NCBI GenBank assembly: GCA_012959765.1
Contig: DUCO01000015.1
Coordinates: 1 to 64,000 of the forward strand
Direction: 5' to 3'
DNA: 64,000 nucleotides
DNA from: Dehalococcoidia bacterium
GTDB lineage: Bacteria > Chloroflexota > Dehalococcoidia > Lucifugimonadales > Lucifugimonadaceae
Position numbers and translations under genes: made by a program. The notes beneath the pieces are model-generated. The model worked only from the letters and a program-made list of their open reading frames with translations. It was not told the origin of the DNA and did not search any database. Shown one piece after another: positions 36,379-44,899 of the stretch. How positions within the stretch are numbered: the first letter of the stretch is position 1; every line of letters starts with the position of its first letter.

Positions 36379-37082
36379 GCCGGCCGCAACCGAATCTGGC
36401 TACTCACCCCGTACCCAAGCACCGCACTCTCATCGCCAATCTGCAACGTAACCACACCCCGATAAGGAGCAATATCCGAAACAACCACCTCAACACCCGG
36501 CAACACACCACTCTCACTCAAATACGCAATCAGCTCCGAATCATCCTCAGGAATCCGATCCACAATCATCGGCTTCCCAGTCGGAGCATTATCCAAAGCC
36601 ACCACTCCACCCGGCTCCCGGTACCCACTACCCGGAATCGGCTGACCAAAAGGATCAGTCTTCGGATTCCCTAACCGATCCTGAATCCGCTTCTCAAGCG
36701 TTGAACTCAAAGCATGCTCCAGCATGTGCGCCTCAGCATCCACCTCGTGCAACGGCACACCAAGCAAATCAACCACCATCCGCGCCGCCAAACGGTGCTT
36801 CCTGATCATCGACTCCGCAAGCTTCCGACCCTTTGGAGTCAGATCAATATCACGCGTATCACCCAACCGAATCAGCGACTCACGCTCCATTCGACGCAAC
36901 ATTCCCGATACCGCCGGAAGCGAAGTACCCAAATTCTCACTTGCAGGCACACGCCTCAACTGCTCCACCAAATTCGAATTGCTCACCTTCTCTCCACGCT
37001 CCTGCACCACGTAGATCGACAACAAGTAGTTCTCCATCGCCTGTGTCAGGCGAGGCGCATCTTGCTTTCCTTGATCAGCCAT
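36375..37082 (-). CDS. DtxR/MntR-family metal-dependent regulator with a FeoA domain
   Basis: The 235-residue product has an N-terminal winged helix (MENYLLSIYVVQERGEKVSN... ISGMLRRMERESLI type), a dimerization/metal domain (HRLAARMVVDLLGVPLHEVDAEAHMLEHALS) and a C-terminal SH3-like FeoA domain (about 155-235). It senses Fe2+ or Mn2+ and represses uptake or controls homeostasis genes. No operator is obvious. Its stop codon overlaps that of the flavin-reductase pseudogene (convergent). Confidence 0.9.
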   Translation of the reverse strand: MADQGKQDAPRLTQAMENYLLSIYVVQERGEKVSNSNLVEQLRRVPASENLGTSLPAVSGMLRRMERESLIRLGDTRDIDLTPKGRKLAESMIRKHRLAARMVVDLLGVPLHEVDAEAHMLEHALSSTLEKRIQDRLGNPKTDPFGQPIPGSGYREPGGVVALDNAPTGKPMIVDRIPEDDSELIAYLSESGVLPGVEVVVSDIAPYRGVVTLQIGDESAVLGYGVSSQIRLRPA

Positions 37083-37174
37083 ACCCGAACCCTCTGTTCA
37101 CTCAAAGTCCAGTCACACACGAACCGCAACTCACACCCCATGTTACGACATAACTTCGCACACACGAACACCAA

Positions 37175-37900
37175 ATGAAACGAATCGAGATCCTCGTCAT
37201 CGCTCTGATGGCACTATTGGTCATCAGTTGCGGCGCGTCCGATTCCACCAGCATGAATATCTTCGAAGAAAACGTTCCCAACTTCTCCGAACGAAACGAT
37301 CTTTCAGATATCGACAACGTCGATGAAACCGAACTCGAAATCATCCGACTCCTCACCGAAGGCCACGTCATGTACCGCCGATTCGAGATATTCAACAAAC
37401 GAATGAACAACCCACTCGACTGCACCGAACGCCCCGGTTCCCGACCCAAAGAAGTCTGCGAAAGCTACCCTGAACGGGTAGTCGGTGAAACATGGGAATC
37501 AGCCGAGTCATCAGGTATGCGAACCGCAGTATTCGGGCGCGAATCCAATCTCGACGGCACAGTTCTCGCTAATTCAATAAGTGGTGAACGGACACATATC
37601 GAAACCGGCCGACAATGGTCCAGCGGCCACAAAATCGGAACCAACCTGTTCATAACCATCGAAAACATATCGGTATCACTCGAAAGAGTCTATGAACGCC
37701 ACGAAAATCTCGAAGACGGCGAATTTCTGGGCCGACCCAGCATCGTCGTTCCTGAAGGCATATTCGAATACCAACTCGCAAACCCGCTCATCCAACGCAC
37801 CACCCGCTGGCAGGACTCCGACGACGGCTCCCCGTTCATGCTAAGCGAAGCAAAAGTCACCGACTTCGCCATGCTCCCACCCAACTCGTTCCCAAACTAG
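37175..37900 (+). CDS. Hypothetical lipoprotein
   Basis: The 241-residue product has a short positively charged N-terminus, a hydrophobic core and a lipobox (LLVISCGAS, Cys near 19). The rest is polar and rich in Glu/Arg/Ser, with two further Cys (about 81 and 93) that might form a disulfide. I recognise no family. It is divergent from the DtxR gene and followed by another unknown anchored protein; both are presumably extracytoplasmic. Confidence 0.75.
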   Translation: MKRIEILVIALMALLVISCGASDSTSMNIFEENVPNFSERNDLSDIDNVDETELEIIRLLTEGHVMYRRFEIFNKRMNNPLDCTERPGSRPKEVCESYPERVVGETWESAESSGMRTAVFGRESNLDGTVLANSISGERTHIETGRQWSSGHKIGTNLFITIENISVSLERVYERHENLEDGEFLGRPSIVVPEGIFEYQLANPLIQRTTRWQDSDDGSPFMLSEAKVTDFAMLPPNSFPN

Positions 37901-37987
37901 TCCACCCGCTAAAAGAAAAACCAACCAGTCACCGACGAATTTCTGAAAGCCAACGCCTCAATCTGGAAGCGATTCTTCAGCCCTTCG

Positions 37988-38656
37988 ATGCCCGAATGGA
38001 CCCCCGCAAAGGTCGCAGTAGTGGTTCTTGTTGCTGTGACTCTACTGCTCGGGATTATCCAGTTCTTCCCAGAGCGATCAACCCGAAATTTCGCGGCGAC
38101 CGCAGTCGAAACCGCGCAACTCCAGTGCACAAACGTAAACCTCGCTGCATACGAAGGACTTCAAACCTCTGTCAAAACCGATGACGGTTTCTCAGGCGGC
38201 GCTTACTCCCCCATCGGCGGTGTCTTCATCGAAGGACACCTAACGAACACGAGCCCCAATGAAATATTCCTCATCTTCGACACCAATATATCGCCCATTT
38301 CCGCTGGTTTCGCAGACTCAACAATCATTAGCGATGCTTCCAGATGGTCGAGAACCCTTATGGAGGTCAAAGGCTCTCCCCTGGCAAAAAACTGGAACCA
38401 GAATCACGGATACTTTATCGCCTCGGGCCAGACCGTCGAATTCAAGCTCATGGCATCCAGATTCGAGGTCGACCCAGCAGAAAAAAACAACCTGGCAATA
38501 AGTTGGAATTTTGTAGATCTCGAATCCCTTACAGAAAAACGGACTAACCCGGTTATCAACTTTGAACGCACCGGATCGTCGCTGGTATGGAGCGAAAGCG
38601 AAATCTACTGGAGGCAACCAACCGCCGAATACCATCCCGAACTTCGGGTTCCTTGA
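37988..38656 (+). CDS. Hypothetical single-pass membrane protein
   Basis: The 222-residue product has one N-terminal membrane segment (VAVVVLVAVTLLLGIIQFF, about 9-27) and an extracytoplasmic beta-rich domain with motifs such as VFIEGHLTNTSPNEIFLIFD. There is no known family. The frame is open upstream to a TAA with no other good start. Tag follows after 46 bp, but a functional link is not evident. Confidence 0.68.
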   Translation: MPEWTPAKVAVVVLVAVTLLLGIIQFFPERSTRNFAATAVETAQLQCTNVNLAAYEGLQTSVKTDDGFSGGAYSPIGGVFIEGHLTNTSPNEIFLIFDTNISPISAGFADSTIISDASRWSRTLMEVKGSPLAKNWNQNHGYFIASGQTVEFKLMASRFEVDPAEKNNLAISWNFVDLESLTEKRTNPVINFERTGSSLVWSESEIYWRQPTAEYHPELRVP

Positions 38657-38702
38657 GACAGCCCCAACCTTCTTCCCAGCCGAAAACGATAACCTCCCAC
38701 GC

Positions 38703-39296
38703 ATGACTACTAAAGAACAACGCGACGCCGTCCGCTGCTTCGGCACCGGATCACCCATCTACGAGGCATACCACGACGAAGAATGGGGCGTGCCAATCCA
38801 CGACGATCGACACCTCTTCGAACTCCTGATCCTCGAAGGCGCACAGGCCGGACTCTCGTGGGAAACCATTCTCAAACGACGCGAAACCTACCGCGCAGCA
38901 TTCGACAACTTCGATGTCGGCAAAGTAGCCAACTACGGCCAAATAAAAATAGCAGCACTGCTGCAAGATGAAGGCATCATCCGCAACAAGCTAAAAGTAA
39001 ACGCGGCAATCAAAAACGCCAACGCCGTACTAGAAATCCAGAAAGAATTCGACAGCCTCGACGCCTATCTCTGGAACTTCGTATATGGAAGCCCGCTCCA
39101 ACCCGAATGGCTATCGATAAGCGACGTCCATGCCGAAACACCCATCTCAACCGCCCTCAGTAAAGACCTCAAAAATCGAGGTATGGCCTTCGTGGGTCCC
39201 ACCATCATGTACGCATTCATGCAATCCACCGGCATGGTCAACGACCACCAAACAACCTGCTGGCGCCACCAACAAGTACAAAATATGACCGACTAA
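38703..39296 (+). CDS. tag: DNA-3-methyladenine glycosylase I
   Basis: This 197-residue base-excision repair enzyme removes 3-methyladenine. Tag signatures are the N-terminal RCFGTGSP (the first zinc-ligand Cys; Trp is Phe here), YHDEEWGVP, LSWETILKRRE, FVGPTIMYAFMQSTGMVNDH and the C-terminal HxxxC zinc pair in DHQTTCWRH. The ATG at 38703 matches the family's N-terminus; a longer in-frame start at 38562 would overlap the preceding gene. Confidence 0.93.
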   Translation: MTTKEQRDAVRCFGTGSPIYEAYHDEEWGVPIHDDRHLFELLILEGAQAGLSWETILKRRETYRAAFDNFDVGKVANYGQIKIAALLQDEGIIRNKLKVNAAIKNANAVLEIQKEFDSLDAYLWNFVYGSPLQPEWLSISDVHAETPISTALSKDLKNRGMAFVGPTIMYAFMQSTGMVNDHQTTCWRHQQVQNMTD

Positions 39297-39322
39297 CCCA
39301 CCAAGACCGTAAACCATCTACA

Positions 39323-39499
39323 TTGTCATCCTGATGAAAATCAGGATCTATGCCCAACCCCCAACAACCCGACTATCCAGCCAACACGCGCCCGAAACAA
39401 ACGCACCCTCTCGACCGGGGGAGCTAAACGGGGAGAGTGCGACGCGCGACCAAGCACGAATGTGCGCCCGGAGCTAACGCAAAAAAATCGCCTCGCTAC
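39323..39499 (+). repeat. Repeat block B, partial C, D, C-stub
   Basis: B is at 39323-39350. The C start (ATCCAGCCAACACG) is at 39373-39388. Module D is at 39413-39478 (core GACGCGCGACCAAGCACGAA). A C-like stub AAAAAAATCGCCTCGCTA (39482-39498) abuts the stop codon of the leftward TolB-like gene. Confidence 0.82.
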
Positions 39500-40525
39500 C
39501 TACCAGTCGGCGCCGATCTTCAGGTTGGCAATCGACGTCTTGCGAACCTGCTGCTCGCCGTTCTTATCCATCCCATACAAATTGAACGAACCATCACCAT
39601 CCGAAAGAAACAGAATCGAAGCCCCATCACCGCTCCACAACGGAGCCATATCAACAACCCTGTTCGAAGTCAGCTGCCTCGTATCCTTGCCATCCCTACC
39701 CGTCACGTAAATCTCAGCATTCCCAGTCAACTCACTAACAAAAACCAACTGCTTGCTATCCGGCGACCAATCGAAAGGACTCACCGCCAGAATCCCCGAA
39801 GCAACCACCTTCACGTTCTCGCCATCCTTGTCCATCACCACAAGCGAAAACGAACCATCATCCGTCTCGCGCTTAAACGCAATAAACTGACCGTTTCGGG
39901 ACCAATGCGGATCGCTATCAGCGTAAACCGTCAGAGTGATCTCATCAACCCCCGTCGGATTCCGACGTCGAATGCCGCTCCCATCACCCTCGATCGCCGA
40001 ATAAACCACCCAATCACCGTCTGGCGACCAATCACCAATTCGAACGTCTTCAAAGGGCGAAGTTAGCGAAACCGACTCGTCCGACTCCGTATCGAGAATC
40101 ACAATGCCATGAACGGCATCGTTCACCACCTCGAGACCTATCCGGGTCGAATCTGGCGACCATCGGAAAGCAGCCAAAACAGTGTCCGGCGACGTCACAA
40201 GCCGCTTCGATTCCCCCTCCGAATCCATCACCCACAAAGCCGTCCCACCGTTGCGATCCGACATAAAAGCGATCTGATCCTTGTTCGGCGACCACGCAGG
40301 TGCGAAATCGATACCCACCGCCGTCGTCAACCGAATCGGATCATCGCTATCGGCACTTATCTTGTAAATATCAACATTGCCATTTACATCGGCGCTGAAC
40401 ACGGCATCCGCCGAATCCGAAGCCGAATCGCCACAACCTGCTGCAATCACGACCAGTAAAACTAGCCACGTCAAAACAACCAATCGAATCGGAAAAGTGG
40501 AACTCGTCTTCTTGGAAATCGTCAT
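39500..40525 (-). CDS. TolB-like beta-propeller lipoprotein
   Basis: The 341-residue product has a lipoprotein signal (VVLTWLVLLVVIAAGCGDS) followed by about six PD40/WD40-like repeats (IDFAPAWSPNKDQIAFMSD; RIGDWSPDGDWVVYS; SPFDWSPDSKQLVFVS; APLWSGDGASILFLSD). Such propellers bind protein partners or sense cell-envelope state. No Tol-Pal genes are near, so 'TolB-like' describes only the fold. The ATG at 40525 gives a compact signal peptide; the longer in-frame start adds 33 residues. Confidence 0.85.
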   Translation of the reverse strand: MTISKKTSSTFPIRLVVLTWLVLLVVIAAGCGDSASDSADAVFSADVNGNVDIYKISADSDDPIRLTTAVGIDFAPAWSPNKDQIAFMSDRNGGTALWVMDSEGESKRLVTSPDTVLAAFRWSPDSTRIGLEVVNDAVHGIVILDTESDESVSLTSPFEDVRIGDWSPDGDWVVYSAIEGDGSGIRRRNPTGVDEITLTVYADSDPHWSRNGQFIAFKRETDDGSFSLVVMDKDGENVKVVASGILAVSPFDWSPDSKQLVFVSELTGNAEIYVTGRDGKDTRQLTSNRVVDMAPLWSGDGASILFLSDGDGSFNLYGMDKNGEQQVRKTSIANLKIGADW

Positions 40526-40655
40526 CGTTACCGCAAGGCCTACCAAATCGTGCTGCGCAAATAATCGTCGAGTCAAAACGAAAAACATCGGTCTATCAAT
40601 AGCAACGTAAGAATAACGTATCACGCCAACCCGCCGTCAGAATACAACAACCCCA

Positions 40656-40890
40656 CTGTCATCCTGAACTCATTTCAAGACCTGTGCCCAAACCCCAAAC
40701 TACCAATCAATCCAACTACCACTCAAAAGGCAAGAAAAAGTGGCACCGCCAGCTGTCACCCTGATGAAAATCAGGATCTGCGCACTTCAGCCAACACATC
40801 CGATGACGCTCGGAGCCTGTCCGTGTCCTCCCTCCCAGACCGCGAAGCAAGAGCGGCGACCAAGCACGAATGCGCGCCCGGAGCTAAACG
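40656..40890 (+). repeat. Repeat cluster B-C-B-D upstream of tRNA-Asn
   Basis: B-like is at 40656-40682, C with imperfect hairpin TGGCACCGCCA at 40724-40751, a second B at 40754-40780, and the D core at 40853-40890. There is no gene between 40526 and 40980. Confidence 0.8.
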
Positions 40891-40980
40891 CCAGCGCCCG
40901 GCGCTAACGCAAAAAATAACCAACCACCTAACGCCAAATCAAAATCCCCGCGGTATCATCAATTAGCGCACCACACGCAT

Positions 40981-41055
40981 TCCCGAGTAGCTCAGTGGTA
41001 GAGCAGCTGACTGTTAATCAGCGGGTCGTAGGTTCGAATCCTGCCTCGGGAGCCA
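40981..41055 (+). tRNA. tRNA-Asn (anticodon GTT)
   Basis: This is a 75-nt cloverleaf with CCA encoded. The acceptor TCCCGAG pairs with CTCGGGA. The anticodon arm CTGAC-TGTTAAT-CAG gives GUU, and the T arm has GTTCGAATC. An intrinsic terminator follows. Confidence 0.96.
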
Positions 41056-41077
41056 TACTGAATTCATACTGAACAAG

Positions 41078-41103
41078 ACCTCGGATATTTCCGGGGTTTT
41101 TTC
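41078..41103 (+). terminator. Intrinsic terminator after tRNA-Asn
   Basis: ACCTCGGA-TATT-TCCGGGGT forms an 8-bp stem with one G:U pair, followed by TTTTT. Confidence 0.85.
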
Positions 41104-41166
41104 GCGGAATGGTCACTAACTGGTCACAGGCGTCTCAAAAGTAGCTCGTTAATCAGCACCCGCGGA

Positions 41167-41302
41167 TCTGTCAGTACTCAGTGCTCGACCCTGTTTTTAG
41201 CCGTAGGAATGACATCCAACATTCGTGTGCCGAGAACGAATGCACCGATATGCATAGCAAAATTAGGCACGAATTTGAGCTTGAGCACTGAGTTCTGACA
41301 GA
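41167..41302 (+). mobile_element. MITE-like element, copy 1 (136 bp)
   Basis: It has 20-bp terminal inverted repeats TCTGTCAGTACTCAGTGCTC and GAGCACTGAGTTCTGACAGA, one mismatch apart. The interior shares GAGAACGAA and the GTTTTTAGCC motif near its left end with the copy at 42482-42616, in the same orientation. It has no coding capacity, and no target duplication is obvious. It lies between the tRNA-Asn terminator and the SDR gene. Confidence 0.82.
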
Positions 41303-41439
41303 ACCCTCCCCACGAACTCCTGCTCGCAATCTCTTGGCTAACGGCAAAGCACTCACCGCAAAAAGCACTCACCCCCAACTCCGTTGAAGTAACATGCCGC
41401 CAAACATCCAGCGTCAGCACATCCAACGGAGAAAACATA

Positions 41440-42198
41440 ATGGCAAATGACAAAGTAGCGGTAGTCACAGGGGCAGGCAGCGGAGTCGGCAGAAGTGCGG
41501 CGTTAGCCCTACTCGGCGACGGCTACAAAGTCACGCTGGTCGGCAGAAGACTCGATGCGCTGGAAGAAACAGCAGCCTTAGCCGGAAGCAACTCCGGAAA
41601 CGCCCTATCCGTTTCAGCCGATGCCGGAAAAGCCGACGCCGTTGCAAACGTATTCAAGAAAACCATGGACACGTTTGGCGGCAGACTCGACGTGCTCTTC
41701 AACAACGCGGGAATCGGCGTAGGTGCGCCATCCCTCGAACAGATCACACCCGAACAGTGGCAATCCGTCGTCGACATCAACCTCACCGGCACCTTCCTCT
41801 GCACACGCGAAGCCATGCTCATCATGAAAGATCAAGACCCCATGGGCGGCCGCATAATCAACAACGGCTCCATCTCAGCCTTTGTCCCCCGACCAGGCTC
41901 CGCACCGTACACAGCAACCAAACACGGCGTCACCGGACTCACCCGTTCGACCTCGCTCGACGGACGCAAATACGACATCGCCTGCTCACAGATCGACATC
42001 GGAAACGCCGCCACCCCCATGACCCAAAAATCAGATGATGGCCAAATGCAGCCATACGGAGAAATGGCCAAAGAACCCAGATTCGACGTCAAATACGTCG
42101 GCGAACAGGTCCTGTTCATCGCAAACCTGCCCCTCGACACCAACATCCAGTTCATGACCATCATGGCAACAAAAATGCCCTACATAGGCCGAGGCTAA
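41440..42198 (+). CDS. Short-chain dehydrogenase/reductase
   Basis: This 252-residue classical SDR has the cofactor motif TGAGSGVG (10-17), NNAG (88-91), N114 and the catalytic S144, Y157, K161 (YTATK). R36-R37 after beta-2 suggest NADP preference. The substrate is unknown. GGAG precedes the ATG at 8 nt and a strong terminator follows. The gene, with its own terminator, is enclosed by two directly oriented MITE-like elements. Confidence 0.93.
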   Translation: MANDKVAVVTGAGSGVGRSAALALLGDGYKVTLVGRRLDALEETAALAGSNSGNALSVSADAGKADAVANVFKKTMDTFGGRLDVLFNNAGIGVGAPSLEQITPEQWQSVVDINLTGTFLCTREAMLIMKDQDPMGGRIINNGSISAFVPRPGSAPYTATKHGVTGLTRSTSLDGRKYDIACSQIDIGNAATPMTQKSDDGQMQPYGEMAKEPRFDVKYVGEQVLFIANLPLDTNIQFMTIMATKMPYIGRG

Positions 42199-42234
42199 CC
42201 CTCCAGCACCCAAGAACGCTTATCGCAACCCAAA

Positions 42235-42268
42235 TGAAAAGCCCCCAGAAGTTTTCCGGGGGCTTTTC
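42235..42268 (+). terminator. Intrinsic terminator of the SDR gene
   Basis: AAAAGCCCCC and GGGGGCTTTT form a strong symmetric stem around AGAAGTTTTCC, followed by a T-tract. It could work in both directions. Confidence 0.9.
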
Positions 42269-42308
42269 GCTGAATTTTCGCAGTGGACCTATGTGCTGAA
42301 GATCTCTA

Positions 42309-42480
42309 TCAGTGACCTGCTCGATTCAGCGTCGAGACAATGAAATCGGTCTTGGCATTGGTGTAACCAAGGCGACCAGTCTGATAATCCGCAGCGAGAC
42401 GCCGTTTGAAAGCCGCATAGTCCTCAGAAATTTTCGGGTGGCTCCGGAGCTGGTCCCTGAACAGAAGCAACCTTGACCGG
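42309..42480 (-). pseudogene. C-terminal fragment of a GrpB-family gene
   Basis: On the minus strand an open frame ending with TGA at 42309 encodes LLLFRDQLRSHPKISEDYAA and, further on, YTNAKTDFIVSTLNRAG. This matches the last roughly 53 residues of GrpB-family (nucleotidyltransferase-like, UPF0157) proteins, usually about 170-190 residues. The homology ends at the right edge, where the MITE-like element at 42482-42616 begins; no 5' part was found beyond it. The gene is therefore truncated, apparently at the element boundary. Confidence 0.8.
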
Positions 42481-42481
42481 A

Positions 42482-42616
42482 TCTGTCAGGACTCAGCGCT
42501 CAACCCGGTTTTTAGCCTTGATATTGATATCTGACGTTAATGTATTGAGAACGAAGCATCGAAATTCCCGGCAGAATTTGGCCCGGATTTGGGCTTGTGC
42601 GCTGAGATCTGACAGA
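42482..42616 (+). mobile_element. MITE-like element, copy 2 (135 bp)
   Basis: The left terminus TCTGTCAGGACTCAGCGCTC is inverted at the right end as GTGCGCTGAGATCTGACAGA. The interior shares GAGAACGAA and GTTTTTAGCC with copy 1, in the same orientation. TTGACCGGA also occurs inverted on both flanks (42473-42481 and 42622-42630), which may belong to an extended hairpin. Confidence 0.82.
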
Positions 42617-42715
42617 ACCGGTCCGGTCAAGGCGAAGTTCCGAACCGACGGAATCGAGTTTACTGGCGGGATCAAACTAACTTTAGGCGATCAATCTGAC
42701 GACCCTCATGCGTCC

Positions 42716-42785
42716 CTACCGGGAGGGAGTTAGAGGGTGGGGGAATGCGACGCGCGACCAAGCACGAATGTGCGCCCGGAGCCAA
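42716..42785 (+). repeat. Module D repeat
   Basis: A copy of the 65-bp D repeat: ACCGGGAGGGAGTTAGAGGG, then GACGCGCGACCAAGCACGAA and TGTGCGCCCGGAGC. It ends 7 nt before the FluC stop codon. Other copies are at 17078, 39413 and 40853. Confidence 0.85.
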
Positions 42786-42791
42786 CGCTAA

Positions 42792-43190
42792 CTACACCAT
42801 CCGCACAGCCCTGAACCCCGCATACATCGCAATCAACCCGCCAACATTCGTCAGCACCATATTCGCACCAAACCAACCCCACTCAGAAGCCCGCGCCATC
42901 TGAACATTATCGAAAGCAAACGTCGAAAACGTAGTAAACGCCCCCAGAAACCCAACCAACGCAATCACCCGCATATTCTCGCTAATCCACCCACGCTCCT
43001 CACTCGCAGCCCAAATCAGCCCGAACAGCAGCGCCCCGATCATATTTGCAACGAAAACACCCCACGGCATCCCACTTACGCCATCTCGCTGAAAAAGAAC
43101 CCCAACCCCATAGCGAGTCAGCGTACCCGCAGCCCCCGCAAGTGCAATGTAAACAATCTTCTCCACAGCAAATTCCCTCACCAAACGCAT
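42792..43190 (-). CDS. fluC: Fluoride channel FluC (CrcB)
   Basis: This 132-residue protein has four membrane helices. CrcB signatures are GAAGTLTRYGVG (GxxxTxxRY), WGVFVANMIGALLFG and GFLGAFTTFSTFAFD. It forms a dual-topology dimer that exports fluoride. A GTG start at 43166 preceded by GAGG is a good alternative to the ATG at 43190. I looked for a fluoride riboswitch upstream and found only weak similarity. Confidence 0.93.
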   Translation of the reverse strand: MRLVREFAVEKIVYIALAGAAGTLTRYGVGVLFQRDGVSGMPWGVFVANMIGALLFGLIWAASEERGWISENMRVIALVGFLGAFTTFSTFAFDNVQMARASEWGWFGANMVLTNVGGLIAMYAGFRAVRMV

Positions 43191-43499
43191 CGCGCGCCAA
43201 TTCTATTACGCATGAGTGTCAGCCTTTCCCGGTTATTAACCTCACCGGTCCCAGTCGTACTCACACCCATAGGCTCGCACCTGCGGGTCAGAAGGAACTG
43301 AGTTCAAACCAAATGGCATAAGACAATAACAAGCACGACAGCAGATCTTGACCTAAATCGCACGGCCCTACCCCCTCAAGCCTCACGAACAAACAAACGG
43401 CAAACTGCAACAGGCATGATCCTTCAGGAGAATCAAGATCGAATCCGCAAGCGCAGCTCCAAAATCAAACTCAATATCAAAAATCCTCGTTGCCGAAGA
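43191..43499. other. Intergenic region without recognised gene
   Basis: There is no supported ORF, RNA gene or dispersed B/C repeat here. The region marks the change from repeat-rich, C-over-G plus-strand sequence on the left to more balanced sequence on the right. Confidence 0.45.
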
Positions 43500-43667
43500 T
43501 TAGGTGTCGGGTCGAAGCTCGTCTGCTTCAAGCAACGCAGTCAGCCGCTCGATGATCGCCCGCGGTGTTTGCGGCTCTCCGTCGCCTGAAAACACAACGG
43601 TGTTGGGACTAGACATCACCCGGGCTCGCTTGGCAGCGGACTCTAGTATTTTGGTCGTGGTATTCAT
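43500..43667 (-). CDS. Small hypothetical protein (55 aa)
   Basis: An ATG at 43667 opens a 55-residue frame (MNTTTKILESAAKRARVMSS... ERLTALLEADELRPDT) that ends at TAA 43500. It lies 42 bp downstream of the amidohydrolase gene in the same direction, so it may be its operon partner. It has a predicted amphipathic helix at each end and no recognised family. The ribosome site is weak, so this is tentative. Confidence 0.4.
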   Translation of the reverse strand: MNTTTKILESAAKRARVMSSPNTVVFSGDGEPQTPRAIIERLTALLEADELRPDT

Positions 43668-43708
43668 CGTCAATCAGCCGTCTTTACGTGTTGCTGGGTT
43701 TGGTGGTT

Positions 43709-44899
43709 TTACGCTGTCCAGGGATTAGTCGGCGGAGTCGACGGCCAGTCATCGCGTGACCGTGCGTTTTTGTCCCACACAACCTGTCCATCTTTAATTG
43801 TCATCTGGCATACGATTCGCTTGTTGGTTCGGTATGCCCTGTTGCCGGATCCATTGTCGGTAAGGCCGAAGTCACCTTCAGCGACTTCCAATACCGCGAT
43901 ATCGGCAAAAGCGGTTTGCCCAATGTTCCCTAGCTCGGGATGGCCGATAGTTTGAGCTGGGACCCAGGTTGAGCGAGCGATGATGTCTGGCAAATCCATG
44001 CCCAGTGCCATCAATTTAGTCATCGTTTCGGGCATTGTGCTTTGATTCACCAGTATGCTCGATGTGTGCATGTCGGTCGAAACGGTGTCGGGCGGGAATC
44101 CCTGCTCAATGGCGTGCTTGGCAATTCGGAACGAAAAACTTCCCGCTCCGTGCCCAACATCAAATTTGACTCCACGTTCGCGAGCTTCGAAGAAGTACGG
44201 CTTAACCTTGTCATTGGAGTCGATCATCGGCTTGTCGAATCCGTAGCAGTGGGTGGTCATATCACCGGGGCGGAGGTGCTCTAATAACATTTCGTTATTA
44301 GGGCGAGATTTGATCGGAGCCTGATCGACCATCACGAAAACACCGGTGTTTTTGGCGGCCTGCACCCCCCGATCTAGCGGTTCCCAGCCGGGTCCACGAT
44401 AATGGGCGACTTTTACGCCAACGATGCGATCTGGACGTTGAGCGATTTTCGCTGAGGTGAGATCGATCGACATTCCTTCCAGATCCTGCTCGGGCAACCC
44501 AACCATTCCCTCGCCTACGATATTCAGTAAGGCAAACACATTTGTCCTGGCGGGAGAGATTATTTTCTCGTCAAAATCGTCGAATGTGAGGTGCCCTGAT
44601 CCGCCCACATCAACTGCGGTTGTGGTGCCTTCTGGCAGGCAATGCGCATCGGGATGAACAGCCGCTACATACCCGTAAAAATGAGCATGTAAATCAATCA
44701 GACCAGGCGTAACGATAAGTCCGGTAACGTCAGCAACTCGACTCGAAAGTGCCGGAGAAATGTCCTTGTCAACGAGCGAAATATATCGCCCCACGATCGC
44801 CACATCGAACAGTCCATCGACGTTGTTTGCGGGGTCGATAACGCGCCCGCCTTTAAGGAGTAAATCGTACTTTCCGGATGCCTTGCTTATCGTTGTCAT
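43709..44899 (-). CDS. COG3964 amidohydrolase (island copy 1)
   Basis: This 396-residue amidohydrolase has a full metal set: HAH in LIDLHAHFYG, Lys in VGVKVAHYRG, His in TTHCYGFDKP, His in FDVGHGAGSF and Asp in VSTDMH. It is very close to the divergent gene at 45367; both contain GRVIDPANNVDGLFDVAIVG. The ATG at 44899 has GAGG at 5 nt; the longer form at 44917 is less likely. Predicted role: deacetylase or amidase acting on the compound imported by the neighbouring ABC system (inference). Confidence 0.88.
   Translation of the reverse strand: MTTISKASGKYDLLLKGGRVIDPANNVDGLFDVAIVGRYISLVDKDISPALSSRVADVTGLIVTPGLIDLHAHFYGYVAAVHPDAHCLPEGTTTAVDVGGSGHLTFDDFDEKIISPARTNVFALLNIVGEGMVGLPEQDLEGMSIDLTSAKIAQRPDRIVGVKVAHYRGPGWEPLDRGVQAAKNTGVFVMVDQAPIKSRPNNEMLLEHLRPGDMTTHCYGFDKPMIDSNDKVKPYFFEARERGVKFDVGHGAGSFSFRIAKHAIEQGFPPDTVSTDMHTSSILVNQSTMPETMTKLMALGMDLPDIIARSTWVPAQTIGHPELGNIGQTAFADIAVLEVAEGDFGLTDNGSGNRAYRTNKRIVCQMTIKDGQVVWDKNARSRDDWPSTPPTNPWTA

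Noticed and set aside
43191-43290. Possible fluoride riboswitch upstream of fluC
   Set aside because: The minus strand has GGTGAGGTTAATAACC and GGCTGACACTC, loosely like parts of the crcB motif, but the conserved pseudoknot elements and the GCTGATGGC-type core are not matched.
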